NCBI GenBank assembly: GCA_013349435.1 | Contig: DUZQ01000020.1 | Span: forward strand, 1 to 40,190 | DNA length: 40,190 bases | Origin: Planctomycetota bacterium | GTDB taxonomy: Bacteria; Planctomycetota; Phycisphaerae; Sedimentisphaerales; Anaerohalosphaeraceae | Reading direction: 5' to 3' | Shown here: one piece after another, positions 17,603 to 26,366 of the stretch | Layout of the letters: every line of letters begins with the position of its first letter | How positions within the stretch are numbered: the first letter of the stretch is position 1 | The notes under the pieces: model-generated | The model's database searches: none | What the model was told of the DNA's origin: nothing | The model's input: the letters and a program-made list of their open reading frames with translations, nothing else | Program-made: the position numbers and the translations under genes

Positions 17603-19126
17603 TTACAGGGGTTTTCGCCAGTGTCTGCCGTCGGATTCGATAAGGTTGTCGGCCTGGCTGAAGCTGTCGTTGCCGGCGGGGTATGGGTGGGGCGGTAAAT
17701 CGGTATTTTTCCATGCTTCAAGAACCGGCTCCAGCAACTCCCAGGATACTTGTACGTCATCCTGCCTTGTAAAGAGGGTCTGGTCGCCGGCCATGCAGTC
17801 CAACAGAAGTCTTTGATATGCCTCGGGCAATTCGGCGCCGAAGATGTCGGCGTAATTGAAGTCCATATTCAGTGTTCCGATACAGGCCTTGGAACCGGGC
17901 CTTTTTGCCTGGAAGCTCAGGCTGATGCCTTCATTAGGCTGAATCTTTAATACCAATACATTAGCGGGCATATCGCCGAGTCCCACTGAAGCAAACATCG
18001 AATGGGGCACTTTTTTAAAGGTTATCGCGATCTCTGTAAGCTTTGCGGAGAGTCTTTTGCCGGTCCTCAGATAAAACGGCACCCCTTTCCACCGCCAGTT
18101 GTCTATAAACATTTTGGCGGCGACGAATGTTTCGGTGTTTGAATCCGGGGCGACGCCGGGTTCTTGCCTGAAGCCGCAGACATTTTTCCCATCAACGGTC
18201 CCGGCGGTGTAACGGCCCCTTATGATATCTGTATGCCACGGCAAAAGGTTAAACGGTCGAATTGACCGAAGCAGTTTGACCTTTTCATCCCGGATGTGGT
18301 CGGGGTAAAATGAGGTTGGCGGCTCCATCGCGACAAGCGAGAGCATACTTAACATGTGGTTTTGAAACATATCGCGAAGTGCGCCGGCTTTGTCGTAGTA
18401 GCTTGCGCGGTGGCCGACGCCGAGAGATTCAGCTATGGTGATTTGAATATGGTCGATGTAATTTCTGTTCCAGAGCGGCTCGAATATCGCGTTGGCAAAC
18501 CTGAACATTAAGATATTCTGTACGGTCTCTTTGCCTAAGTAGTGGTCGATACGGTATATCTGTGATTCTTTGAAGCATTCGTGGATTTTTGTGTTAAGCT
18601 CAACGGCGGTTTTCAGGTCGGAGCCGAACGGTTTTTCCACAACCAGTTTCGGTTGATTCCGGTTATCACTTTGGTTGCAACAGGATAGTGTCGCCTTGCC
18701 GAGCCGGTCTATAATGGTTGTGTAAAGCAGGGGGGGGACGGCAAGGTAAAATATCCGGTTGCTTTCGATTTTGTAAGTTGCTTCCAGTTCCGTTATGCGT
18801 TTTTTTATTCGTTTATAAAACTGCTCATCGTCATAGTCGCCGCTGATATAATAGAGGTTGTTTATGAAATCTTTTTGGTGGCCGGCTTGTATTGTGTCTT
18901 GTGCGATTTTGCGGAAGTCATCATCGGAAAGCTTTTTTCTGCTGCAGCCCAAAAGATAGAACCGCTCACTCAGCAGACCGCGGTGGAAAAGTTCAAAAAT
19001 ACTCGGGACAAGCTTCCTTCTGGTAAGATCACCGGATGCGCCGAATACCACCAGGGCCGCGGGGGGAGCCTGGGTCTCGGCACAAATGATTTGAAGTTTG
19101 CCTGCGATTGGTTCGATTTTCTGCAT
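17603..19126 (-). CDS. zwf: Glucose-6-phosphate 1-dehydrogenase
   Basis: First enzyme of the oxidative pentose phosphate pathway: glucose 6-phosphate plus NADP+ to 6-phosphogluconolactone plus NADPH. The 507-residue length is normal. Visible are the coenzyme loop VFGASGDLTRRKL (about 27-39), the KPFGSD motif, the active-site signature RIDHYLGKETVQN (about 193-205), a glucose-phosphate region YDKAGALRDMFQNH and the C-terminal RQDDVQVSWE. It lies 20 bases behind gnd, so the two dehydrogenases are one transcript. No 6-phosphogluconolactonase gene (pgl) is found between or beside them. Its position at the end of an oxygen-defence cluster suggests that NADPH supply is its main job here. Confidence 0.97.
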   Translation of the reverse strand: MQKIEPIAGKLQIICAETQAPPAALVVFGASGDLTRRKLVPSIFELFHRGLLSERFYLLGCSRKKLSDDDFRKIAQDTIQAGHQKDFINNLYYISGDYDDEQFYKRIKKRITELEATYKIESNRIFYLAVPPLLYTTIIDRLGKATLSCCNQSDNRNQPKLVVEKPFGSDLKTAVELNTKIHECFKESQIYRIDHYLGKETVQNILMFRFANAIFEPLWNRNYIDHIQITIAESLGVGHRASYYDKAGALRDMFQNHMLSMLSLVAMEPPTSFYPDHIRDEKVKLLRSIRPFNLLPWHTDIIRGRYTAGTVDGKNVCGFRQEPGVAPDSNTETFVAAKMFIDNWRWKGVPFYLRTGKRLSAKLTEIAITFKKVPHSMFASVGLGDMPANVLVLKIQPNEGISLSFQAKRPGSKACIGTLNMDFNYADIFGAELPEAYQRLLLDCMAGDQTLFTRQDDVQVSWELLEPVLEAWKNTDLPPHPYPAGNDSFSQADNLIESDGRHWRKPL

Positions 19127-19146
19127 AGACCATTACTCTTGTTAAA

Positions 19147-20562
19147 TCACAATAAAGAATGCCAGTCGGTGTGAAAAGAGCCTTCTTTGTCGATTCTCTC
19201 ATAGGTGTGTGCTCCGAAATAGTCCCGTTGCGCCTGAATCATATTTGCCCATACCCTTTCGTTGCGATAGCTGTCAAAATAGTTAAGCGCCGAGCTGAGC
19301 GCGGGAGTTGGGACGCCAAGCCGGGCACAGGCAGCGACTACCTTTCGCCAGTTGTTCAGGGTGTCCGCCAGAATTTTTTTGAAATGAGCGTCCAGCATCA
19401 GGTTTGCAAGGTTTTGTTCGCGTTCAAATGCATCCTTAATAGCGTCGAGCAGTTCTGCACGGATGATACAGCCTGCCCGCCAGATTTTTGCTATTCGTCC
19501 GAAGTCCAACGTCCAGCCGTGTTGCTTGGCGGCAGCGGCCATGAGGGCGAAACCCTGGGCGTATGCACAAATTTTGGATGCGTAAAGGGCGTCATGCAGG
19601 GCGCTTATGAACTCATTCTTTTGTCCTTTGAATTCGGCCTGTGGCGCGGTCAGTTGTTTGGCGGCGATTGAGCGTTCAGATTTTATGGCAGAGATGCAGC
19701 GGGCGAATACGGCCTGGCTTATGGTAGGTACGGCTACGCCGAGTTCGACGGCGCTTTGTACGGTCCAGGCGCCGGTGCCTTTTTGTGCCGCCTTGTCGAG
19801 TATCATCTCGACGAGAGGGTTGCCGGTTTCGGGGTCTTTGGTCGCGAGGATGTCGGCGGTGATTTCAACCAGATAAGAACTCAACGGTCCTTTGTTCCAT
19901 TCGGCAAAGACCTTGTGCATCTTATCGGCGCTGGTGCCGAGGACGTTTTTCATAGTATAATAAACCTCAGCGATGAGTTGCATGTCGGCGTACTCGATGC
20001 CGTTGTGGACCATTTTAACAAAGTGCCCGGCGCCGTCATTGCCGACATAATCGCAGCAGGGGATACCGTCTGCTTTGGCGCTGATAGCGGTGAAAATCGG
20101 CTCGATAAGCGTATAGGCTTGTTTGCTTCCGCCGGGCATAATCGAGGGGCCGTTCAAAGCACCTGCTTCGCCGCCTGATATTCCCGTGCCGATAAAAAGG
20201 ATGCCCTTTTCGGCCAGGTCTTTGCACCGCCTGATAGTGTCGTTGTAACGGCTGTTGCCGCCGTCGATAATCAGGTCGCCTTTTTCAAGAAAAGGTGCAA
20301 TCTGCTCGATGACCGTATCGACGGGTTTGCCGGCCTTGACCATAAGCATGACCTTTCTCGGTCTTGCCAGTGCAGCAATGAAGTCTGCGACCTCATAAGC
20401 CGGAATAATGTTTTTATTTTCGGTTTGGTTCCGGATGAAGTCTTTAGTCTTTTGCCTGGTGCGGTTATAGACTGCGACTACAAAGCCCTTATCTGCCATA
20501 TTAAGGGCAAGATTTTGGCCCATTACCGCCAGACCACACAGGCCGATGTCCGCTTTTACCAT
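19147..20562 (-). CDS. gnd: 6-phosphogluconate dehydrogenase, decarboxylating
   Basis: Oxidises 6-phosphogluconate with NADP+ to ribulose 5-phosphate, CO2 and NADPH. The 471-residue long form has the Rossmann motif GLCGLAVMGQNLALNMADKG (about 7-26), NRTRQKT, the substrate site IDGGNSRYNDT and GTGISGGEAGALNGPSIMPG (about 126-145), VKMVHNGIEYADMQ (Lys/His catalytic region) and the C-terminal YFGAHTYER. It is 44 bases behind the flavin reductase-rubredoxin gene and 20 bases before zwf. That links both pentose-phosphate dehydrogenases to the redox cluster upstream. Confidence 0.97.
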   Translation of the reverse strand: MVKADIGLCGLAVMGQNLALNMADKGFVVAVYNRTRQKTKDFIRNQTENKNIIPAYEVADFIAALARPRKVMLMVKAGKPVDTVIEQIAPFLEKGDLIIDGGNSRYNDTIRRCKDLAEKGILFIGTGISGGEAGALNGPSIMPGGSKQAYTLIEPIFTAISAKADGIPCCDYVGNDGAGHFVKMVHNGIEYADMQLIAEVYYTMKNVLGTSADKMHKVFAEWNKGPLSSYLVEITADILATKDPETGNPLVEMILDKAAQKGTGAWTVQSAVELGVAVPTISQAVFARCISAIKSERSIAAKQLTAPQAEFKGQKNEFISALHDALYASKICAYAQGFALMAAAAKQHGWTLDFGRIAKIWRAGCIIRAELLDAIKDAFEREQNLANLMLDAHFKKILADTLNNWRKVVAACARLGVPTPALSSALNYFDSYRNERVWANMIQAQRDYFGAHTYERIDKEGSFHTDWHSLL

Positions 20563-20606
20563 CTTATACCACCATTTCTAAGCTGTTGTACCGGCTCAAG
20601 AACCTG

Positions 20607-20771
20607 TTATTGATTGACGGGTTCGAACTCGTCTTGGCCGACACCGCAATCGGGGCATACCCAGTCGTCCGGCAAATCCTCAAAAGCCGTGCCCGGTTCT
20701 ACTCCGTTAGCAGGGTCTCCGGCTTCTGGGTCATAAATGTAACCACACATCAGACATCTGTATTTGGCCAT
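20607..20771 (-). CDS. Possible free rubredoxin from an internal start
   Basis: Inside the fusion gene and in frame, an ATG at 20771-20769 begins [15 protein letters not shown], which is exactly how stand-alone rubredoxins begin. It is preceded by AAGGAG (20785-20780) at a spacing of 8 bases, a near-ideal ribosome-binding site. Translation from it would yield a normal 54-residue rubredoxin that could diffuse to the flavodiiron protein, desulfoferrodoxin and rubrerythrin. The signal could instead be a relic of two genes that fused, or chance in a Lys-rich linker. Confidence 0.5.
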   Translation of the reverse strand: MAKYRCLMCGYIYDPEAGDPANGVEPGTAFEDLPDDWVCPDCGVGQDEFEPVNQ

Positions 20772-21350
20772 CGCTTTTGCTCCTTTTTTTGATTTGTCTT
20801 TCGGTTTTGTCTTTATATAAGTTGCCGCTGTTCGCGGCGTTCTACCGTTTTTGACATCACGGTAGTAGGCGTATGTCATCGGAATCTTACTCTTATCAAC
20901 AGTACGGCAGGCGACAACCTGTCCGAAAAAAACCGTGTGTGTACTGATGTCGATTTCCTTGACAACCTCGGCTTCAATATAACCGGCGGCGTTGTCCAGA
21001 GCAATCGGTGCGCCGGTGATACCGGGCTTGTTTTTGACTTTTCTGAATTTGTCGATATCTCTGCCGGTCCTGAATCCGAATCTCCCTATGAAAGACATCG
21101 GGCATTCTTCGCCGAGTATGGATATCCCGAAGACTCGGCTGGCGCTGATATATTCATTTGTAAGACTGTCTTTGTTTATACTGACGGCTATTATAATCGG
21201 GTCGGGTACCACCTGAAACACAGTATTTACGATACATCCGTTTGCCCTGCCGTCTTTTGCCGAGCTGAGTATGCACATCCCATAGTTCAACTGGAACAGG
21301 GTTTCAGGATTAATCAACCGGTCCTTTGGTGAGTCCGCCGAATCTTCCAT
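20607..21350 (-). CDS. Flavin reductase-rubredoxin fusion (high-molecular-weight rubredoxin type)
   Basis: A 247-residue fusion. Residues about 8-165 are an FMN-binding flavin reductase-like domain ([64 protein letters not shown]). A basic linker (about 180-195, [13 protein letters not shown]) leads to a complete rubredoxin (194-247) with [13 protein letters not shown] and [14 protein letters not shown], whose four Cys bind one iron. Proteins of this type (Hrb of acetogens) pass electrons from NAD(P)H to flavodiiron proteins, which matches the FprA-type gene in this cluster. The rubredoxin part also has its own start signal (separate entry). It is flanked by a rubrerythrin-like gene and gnd with gaps of 24 and 44 bases. 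Confidence 0.93.
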   Translation of the reverse strand: MEDSADSPKDRLINPETLFQLNYGMCILSSAKDGRANGCIVNTVFQVVPDPIIIAVSINKDSLTNEYISASRVFGISILGEECPMSFIGRFGFRTGRDIDKFRKVKNKPGITGAPIALDNAAGYIEAEVVKEIDISTHTVFFGQVVACRTVDKSKIPMTYAYYRDVKNGRTPRTAATYIKTKPKDKSKKGAKAMAKYRCLMCGYIYDPEAGDPANGVEPGTAFEDLPDDWVCPDCGVGQDEFEPVNQ

Positions 21351-21374
21351 TTCGACCTATCCCTGCAACAAGCG

Positions 21375-21872
21375 TTATTTTTTTTGAACAGATGCAAGCA
21401 TTTTGTTCAGAGTCGTGATGTGGTTAATTTCTTCGTTGATGATTGCTTCGATTTTGTCCCGGCCGGCTCTTGGTGGCACGAAGGCTCTCAGCCCGAAATA
21501 ATAAATAACCGAATCTTTCTCTGCATTAAGTGCAATCTTGAGGATTTCCTCGATACTTTCGGAGCCGGTCAACTCCTGGGTCGGGCTCTTTTTGCCTTCG
21601 GAGCCGTGTGCATCGGCCATGGTCTGCAGATAATGGGTGGCCTTATTGTCCGGGTCGAAGACAGTAGCGACCTTTTCCCGGCTGGTGAGATACCTTCGCA
21701 TATGTTCGAAAGTCGTAAGGTGCCCGGCCTCCATTTCCGCCATCTCGAGGAGCATTTGCCTGGTGTTCTTGTCGGAGGCGCTATCGGCCGCTTTACGGTA
21801 GAACTTCATACCGTTTCTTTCGATTTGCTCAGCTATTTGAAATACTTCATCTGCGTTAAACTTAACTGGCAT
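21375..21872 (-). CDS. Rubrerythrin-like diiron (ferritin-like) protein
   Basis: A 165-residue four-helix protein of the ferritin-like superfamily. It has paired carboxylate/His motifs: EQIERNGMKFY near 15, EMAEMEAGHLTTFEHM near 45, LNAEKDSVIYY near 120 and INEEINHITTLNKM near 145. They fit a diiron site of the rubrerythrin/erythrin type. It has no rubredoxin-like Cys domain, so it would need an outside electron donor such as the rubredoxin encoded next. Probable role: peroxide reduction. Its ATG overlaps the ferritin stop as TAATG, so translation of the two is coupled. Its ribosome-binding site (GGAGG) lies within the ferritin gene end. Confidence 0.88.
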   Translation of the reverse strand: MPVKFNADEVFQIAEQIERNGMKFYRKAADSASDKNTRQMLLEMAEMEAGHLTTFEHMRRYLTSREKVATVFDPDNKATHYLQTMADAHGSEGKKSPTQELTGSESIEEILKIALNAEKDSVIYYFGLRAFVPPRAGRDKIEAIINEEINHITTLNKMLASVQKK

Positions 21873-22393
21873 TATGTACCTCCTTCGGCGCTTGCCGGCG
21901 TTGCAAATACCCGCCGGCTCAGTTCCTTATCCATAAGGAACAAAGCCTCGGGGCTGTCTTTGATGAGTTTTAGTTGTCCGACTATTTTACCTGCATTATC
22001 CTCTTCCTCGACCTGCTCATCGACAAACCACCGCAGGAAAGAATTTGTCGCGTGGTCTTTTTGCTGAATCGCCAAATCGACAAGCTGATTGATAAGGGCT
22101 GTAACTTTTTGTTCGTGGGCGCTAACCGCCTCGAAAACCGCAAGCGCCGAGTCCCACTCGGCGGGGGGAGCTTCAATCTGCTCAAGAATTACCCTGCCTC
22201 CGCGTTCATTTATGTAGTCGTAGAACTTCATCGCATGGAACTGTTCTTCCTGCGCCTGCACACGCATCCAGTTGGCAAAACCCGGCAAATTACCCGACTC
22301 GAAATAAGCCGCCATCGAGAGATACAGATAGGCCGAATACAACTCAGCATTAACCTGACCATTTAGAGCTTCTTCCATTTTTTTTCCTATCAT
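21872..22393 (-). CDS. ftnA: Ferritin
   Basis: A non-haem ferritin that oxidises and stores iron in a 24-subunit shell. The 173 residues carry NAELYSAYLYLSMAAYFE, EEQFHAMKFYDYINERGGRV (ferroxidase Glu/His), EQKVTALINQL and FLRWFVDEQVEEEDNAGKI, with the family's usual order and spacing. I start it at ATG 22393 (MIGKKMEEALNGQ) because AAAGGA sits about eight bases upstream. A TTG at 22429 would add 12 residues without support. By sequestering iron it would limit Fenton chemistry next to the peroxide-removing genes. It is coupled by a one-base overlap to the rubrerythrin-like gene downstream. Confidence 0.94.
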   Translation of the reverse strand: MIGKKMEEALNGQVNAELYSAYLYLSMAAYFESGNLPGFANWMRVQAQEEQFHAMKFYDYINERGGRVILEQIEAPPAEWDSALAVFEAVSAHEQKVTALINQLVDLAIQQKDHATNSFLRWFVDEQVEEEDNAGKIVGQLKLIKDSPEALFLMDKELSRRVFATPASAEGGT

Positions 22394-22581
22394 TTCCACC
22401 ATCCTTTCTGTAAGCAATTGAATGCTCAAGCGCCCCTATAAAACCTGACTTCGCGTGGGGCCTTCATTCCAGCAGTCCTTCACATCGCTTTTTGTAAACG
22501 ATGCTTAAAGCCTGGACGTCTCATAACGTCCATCCCCAATAACAAGTTTTCAGAATCAAAACATGTTTTTATACAATTCTC

Positions 22582-23265
22582 TCAATTTTCATGTGGACAT
22601 TTTTTCAAACAAATAAACCAATCGAGGCACTCATAGTCATCGCCGGCCTTGTCAACTCTTTCCTTGGCGGTTCCACAGGAACCGGGAGGAGGGACAATCA
22701 CATCATCCCCGAGTTTCCAGTTTGCAGGTGTGGCAATGTTGTGTGCATCCGAGTGTTGCATCGCGATCAACATCCTTTTAATTTCATCCATGTTTCTTCC
22801 ATTGCTTAGTGGATAGTATAAAATCGCTCGAACAACGGCTTTGGGATCAATTATGAATACGGCCCTAACCGCCTGGGTTGTACTTGCCGCCGGTTGAACC
22901 ATGCCGAATTTCTTAGCTACATCCATTGTTAAATCACTTATCACGGGAAAGTTGACCTCCACACCCTCCATTGTTTTGTATTTGATTTTTTCCTTTATAG
23001 TCCTTAGCCATGCAATATGACTATATGTGCTATCAATTGATAAGCCCAGCAATTCGGTGTTCAACTCCTTAAATTCATCTTCCATACTTGCAAAGGTCAT
23101 AAACTCGGTTGTACATACCGGGGTAAAATCAGCAGGATGGGAAAAAAATATCACCCATTTACCTTTGAAGTCATCCGGGAATTTGATGGGGCCTTGGGTG
23201 GTCTCCGCATCGAAAGAGGGAGCTTTCTCTCCAATCAAAGGTATAATGTTTGTTTCTTTATTCAT
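22582..23265 (-). CDS. Peroxiredoxin (Prx6/AhpC-like long form)
   Basis: A thiol peroxidase reducing H2O2 and organic hydroperoxides. The 227-residue protein has the peroxidatic Cys in FSHPADFTPVCTTEF (about 41-55), an Arg/Trp region LSIDSTYSHIAWL, and FIIDPKAVVRAILYYPLSNGRN (about 138-159). A C-terminal arm carries CLDWFICLKKCP (about 213-224). The extended arm with extra cysteines is typical of archaeal and anaerobe Prx6-type enzymes, where these Cys take part in disulfide exchange. AAGGAA lies about six bases before the ATG. The gene sits between desulfoferrodoxin and ferritin. A small GGACGT...ACGTCC hairpin at 22514-22531 downstream may mark a transcript boundary. Confidence 0.94.
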   Translation of the reverse strand: MNKETNIIPLIGEKAPSFDAETTQGPIKFPDDFKGKWVIFFSHPADFTPVCTTEFMTFASMEDEFKELNTELLGLSIDSTYSHIAWLRTIKEKIKYKTMEGVEVNFPVISDLTMDVAKKFGMVQPAASTTQAVRAVFIIDPKAVVRAILYYPLSNGRNMDEIKRMLIAMQHSDAHNIATPANWKLGDDVIVPPPGSCGTAKERVDKAGDDYECLDWFICLKKCPHEN

Positions 23266-23310
23266 AATTATTTCCTTAACTTGAAAGTGTAATATTATCG
23301 GAGGGCTTGA

Positions 23311-23700
23311 TTAAGCAGGGCCCTGTTGTCCTTGCCACAGCCCATGAACGTTACAATACTCGCGGGCCGAGACCGAATCGGCTTCAATGTTGAATACCGC
23401 CTCCGGTTCTTCGCCCGGCTCCAAAAACCGGCGATATGCCTTGCCTTCGGCCAGTAACTCAATCCATTGAATATAGTGTTCTTCGAGCATAGGATGCGGC
23501 ACCGAGCCGACCTTTACTTTGTAGCCGGCATCGACTTTCTCAATCACCGGTACGTGCTTTTCTGTCGCAGCATCGGCTGTTTTTTCATCCAGCAGCTTCA
23601 TCGGTTCACCGCAACAGACAAGTTGGCCGACTCCGCCGTATAGCACCTCTGCAATATTACCACACTTTGCACATTTGTAGATTTCGAGTTTTTTTGCCAT
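23311..23700 (-). CDS. dfx: Desulfoferrodoxin (superoxide reductase)
   Basis: Reduces superoxide to H2O2 without releasing O2, a hallmark of anaerobe oxygen defence. The 129-residue protein is the two-iron class. The N-terminal desulforedoxin-like centre has YKCAKCG (Cys 9 and 12) and LVCCGEP (Cys 28 and 29). The C-terminal catalytic centre has [19 protein letters not shown] and the ligand pair CNVHG. I start at ATG 23700 ([10 protein letters not shown]), which has AAAGGA about eight bases upstream; a longer frame to 23754 has no signal. Electrons would come from rubredoxin, encoded in the same cluster. Confidence 0.96.
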   Translation of the reverse strand: MAKKLEIYKCAKCGNIAEVLYGGVGQLVCCGEPMKLLDEKTADAATEKHVPVIEKVDAGYKVKVGSVPHPMLEEHYIQWIELLAEGKAYRRFLEPGEEPEAVFNIEADSVSAREYCNVHGLWQGQQGPA

Positions 23701-23756
23701 TAGTCTATTCCTTTCACCAATCAAAATTACTGTTATTTGCAACTTTAAACACAAAA

Positions 23757-23827
23757 TGTCATTCTGAGGTTAGCGAAGAATCTATTTCATCAGACACCCA
23801 GAGACCTTGTCTTCGCTCAGAGTGACA
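23757..23827. repeat. Palindromic element with TGTCATTCTGAG / CTCAGAGTGACA ends
   Basis: A 71-base inverted repeat: TGTCATTCTGAG at the left and CTCAGAGTGACA at the right, with inner arms GCGAAGAATC and TCTTCGCTC. It occupies the whole gap between the flavodiiron gene and dfx. On the transcript it would form a long hairpin that could cause partial termination or RNA processing. Confidence 0.65.
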
Positions 23828-23833
23828 GTTTTC

Positions 23834-25015
23834 TTAATCTACGATACCAGCTTCTTTGTGTTTGGCAAGAATCTCCTGTGCCAGGTTGTTCAGTGCCGCA
23901 AAATCCTCGTCGCCGGGGCAACCTTTAACAACAACAGGTTCAATAAGCTCGACCTTCAAATTGCAGAGCAGTCCGGTAAGTTGGTCAACCATCCTTCCGC
24001 CCCAGCCGTAGGAACCGATTATCGAGGCAAACCGAGCTTTGGGCCTGAGTGCATTTGCAAGAACGGCTGCATAAGCGGCCACCGGATGTGCCCCTGTAAG
24101 AAAAGTCCCGGAACCAATTACTATTGTGGCTGCGTCAACAAGGGCGACAGCCAGTTTGCCGACATCGACATTTACAAGGTTGAATTGCTTAACCGAAATA
24201 CCCGCCTCAATCAGTGTGCTCACAAATCGCTCCACCATTTTCTTTGTGCTTTCGTGCATCGAAACGTATGCTACGACAACTTCATTTCTCACGTTGTCTC
24301 CGACCCAGTCTTTGTATGCATCGATGATAAACTGCGGGTTTTTATAGACGGGCCCGTGGCTGGGTGCGATCATATCAATCTTAAGGTCTGCAATCTTTTG
24401 CAGATTTTTCCTGATAGGCAGGCGAAACGGCATCATTATTTCGGCATAATATCTTTTGGCAGCTTCATACACTGTCGGCTCACTATCTACGAACAGGCTG
24501 CTTGATGCCAGGTGCGAGCCGAAGAAATCGCAGGGAAAAAGAATTTCTTCCTCCACCAGGTATGTGGCCATTGTCTCAGGCCAGTGCACCCACGGAACAT
24601 AGATGAATTTAAGGGTCTTGTCGCCCAGAGACAGGGTCTGGCCGTCTGCGACGGTAATAAATTTGTCTCCTTCGATGCCCAGGTGATCAATCAGCATGTC
24701 CCTGCACTTGGGATTTGTTACCACCTTTGCATCGGGATAGAACATCAGTATGTCCGACAGGGCGCCGGAATGGTCCTGCTCGGCGTGGTGAGATATGACA
24801 TAATCGAGTTTTTCTGCGCCCGCTCGGAGCAGATTTTCAATTAATTGGGTTGTTTTCGGCGGGTCAACGGTATCCAGAAGGGCATTCTTGTCGCCACCCT
24901 TAATCAGATACGCATTATAACTGGTCCCGTCCGGCAGTGGAATCAACTCATCGAACAGTCGCCTGTCCCAGTCGTTGACACCAACCGACCATACATTCGG
25001 TTTGATTTCGGCCAT
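23834..25015 (-). CDS. fprA: Flavodiiron protein (A-type flavoprotein, O2/NO reductase)
   Basis: Reduces O2 to water (and often NO to N2O) with electrons from rubredoxin. The 393 residues comprise a metallo-beta-lactamase-like diiron domain (about 1-250). Its ligands are visible in HHAEQDHSG (about 76-84), VHWPETM, PCDFFGSH and PSHGPVY. A flavodoxin-like FMN domain follows (about 252-393), with VSMHESTKKM, GSGTFLTGAHP and GSYGWGGR. There is no C-terminal rubredoxin domain, consistent with a separate rubredoxin partner such as the fusion encoded three kilobases downstream. It is separated from dfx by a palindromic element. Confidence 0.96.
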   Translation of the reverse strand: MAEIKPNVWSVGVNDWDRRLFDELIPLPDGTSYNAYLIKGGDKNALLDTVDPPKTTQLIENLLRAGAEKLDYVISHHAEQDHSGALSDILMFYPDAKVVTNPKCRDMLIDHLGIEGDKFITVADGQTLSLGDKTLKFIYVPWVHWPETMATYLVEEEILFPCDFFGSHLASSSLFVDSEPTVYEAAKRYYAEIMMPFRLPIRKNLQKIADLKIDMIAPSHGPVYKNPQFIIDAYKDWVGDNVRNEVVVAYVSMHESTKKMVERFVSTLIEAGISVKQFNLVNVDVGKLAVALVDAATIVIGSGTFLTGAHPVAAYAAVLANALRPKARFASIIGSYGWGGRMVDQLTGLLCNLKVELIEPVVVKGCPGDEDFAALNNLAQEILAKHKEAGIVD

Positions 25016-25104
25016 CGGATATACCCTTCTATAGAATCCGGTTAGTCAAGCGCGCCCACCCCATACCGAAGAGACTACTACATGAACAGGCTTAACTGCA
25101 TTTT

Positions 25105-25620
25105 CTACAAAAACTTCCGAGCTGCTGCGAGGGCCGACTCGTAATCCGGCTCACTTGTAAGCTCAGGAACAATTTCAATGTACCTGATAACACCGGATTT
25201 GTCCACAACAAATACCGCCCGGGCGAGTAAACGCAGGTCCTTTATCAGCACACCGAATGCCTGTCCGAAGGAAGCGGTGCGGTGGTCGGAGAACATGTAA
25301 ACATTTTTGACGTCCGCGGCAATACACCAGCGGTCCTGGGCGAAGGGCAGGTCCATGCTGATAGCCAATACCACGACATCGGGGCCTAATGCAACGGCAT
25401 CTTCATTGAATTTGCGCGTCATCATATCACAGACGGAGGTATCCAATGAAGGCATACACGAGATGAGGCACACTTTATTCCTGAAACCGGACAGCTTAAC
25501 CGGTTTTAAGTCTTTGCCCACGACTTCGCAATCAGGCGCCGGTCGGCCGACTTTTACTTCATCGCCTATCAGGGTCAGCGGCTGTCCCTTCATTTTTACA
25601 AGACCGGTTCGTTCGTTCAT
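25105..25620 (-). CDS. tpx: Thiol peroxidase
   Basis: A Tpx-type atypical 2-Cys peroxiredoxin that prefers alkyl hydroperoxides. The 171-residue length is normal. The peroxidatic Cys lies in SLDTSVCDMMTRKFN (about 58-72). The resolving Cys is in SMDLPFAQDRWCIA (about 87-100). This matches the family pattern of a T-x-x-C followed by LPFAQ-R-[FW]-C. YIEIVPELTSEPDYE closes the substrate region. GGAGG precedes the ATG. It lies between rubrerythrin and the flavodiiron gene and is presumably co-regulated with them. Reduction would need thioredoxin, which is not encoded here. Confidence 0.95.
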   Translation of the reverse strand: MNERTGLVKMKGQPLTLIGDEVKVGRPAPDCEVVGKDLKPVKLSGFRNKVCLISCMPSLDTSVCDMMTRKFNEDAVALGPDVVVLAISMDLPFAQDRWCIAADVKNVYMFSDHRTASFGQAFGVLIKDLRLLARAVFVVDKSGVIRYIEIVPELTSEPDYESALAAARKFL

Positions 25621-25701
25621 TTTTGGCCTCCTTTTTTAACTGAATTTATAAAAGGGACAAAAATTTATTATTTTTTCCGGTTACAGCGGCTATAAGATTC
25701 C

Positions 25702-26274
25702 TTAATAGTTGCTCGCTTCGAGTTCGTAGTGCGCCTGCGGATGGGCACAGGCCGGGCATACTTCAGGTGCATCCTGTCCTTCATAAACATATCCGCAGTT
25801 TCTGCAAACCCATCTTACGGGTTTTTCCCTCTTAAAGACTTTACCTTCGGTAATGTTGTTATCCAGGGCAAGGTATCTGTCTCTATGGCGGGCCTCAGCT
25901 ATGGCGATATTCCTGAAAACTTCGGCGATTTCCATGAATCCTTCCTCGTCGGCAATTTTGGCAAACTCGGGATACATCTCGGTGGTCTCGTAGTTTTCGC
26001 CCGCAGCGGCTTCTTTGAGGTTCTCACTGGTTGTGCCTATTACGCCTGCTGGAAAAGAGGCGGTTATCTCGGCTTCACCACCCTCTAAAAACTTAAACAG
26101 CCGTTTGGCATGTTCTTTTTCCTGGTTGGCGGTCTCCTCAAATATTGCCTTGATTTGTTCATAACCATCTTTTTTCGCCTGGCTGGCGAAATAGGTATAA
26201 CGATTTCTCGCCTGGGATTCGCCTGCAAACGCCGTCAACAAATTCTTCTCGGTCCGACTTCCTTTAAGCTGCAT
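25702..26274 (-). CDS. rbr: Rubrerythrin
   Basis: An NAD(P)H-linked peroxidase of anaerobes acting through rubredoxin. The 190 residues have an N-terminal four-helix diiron domain: LLTAFAGESQARNRYTYFA (about 12-30), EETANQEKEHAKRLFKFLEG (about 46-65), EMYPEFAKIADEEGF, and NIAIAEARHRDRY (about 122-134). A C-terminal rubredoxin-like domain follows (about 153-190), with WVCRNCGYVYEG and VCPACAHPQAHYE binding one iron. The spacing between Cys pairs is short, as is usual for rubrerythrin. GAGG lies eight bases before the ATG. The 92-base AT-rich gap to the cytochrome peroxidase gene could carry a promoter. Confidence 0.97.
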   Translation of the reverse strand: MQLKGSRTEKNLLTAFAGESQARNRYTYFASQAKKDGYEQIKAIFEETANQEKEHAKRLFKFLEGGEAEITASFPAGVIGTTSENLKEAAAGENYETTEMYPEFAKIADEEGFMEIAEVFRNIAIAEARHRDRYLALDNNITEGKVFKREKPVRWVCRNCGYVYEGQDAPEVCPACAHPQAHYELEASNY

Positions 26275-26366
26275 AAATCAACCTCACTTTCTGAACAATT
26301 TTTCCTTTTTGTAAAAAATACTTAGAACTACAATCTCCTCTCTTGAAAAAACCAAAGAATATCAAT

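Noticed and set aside
22514-22531. Terminator behind the peroxiredoxin gene (GGACGT...ACGTCC)
   Set aside because: The stem is only 6 bp and no T-run follows on the minus strand; too weak to call.
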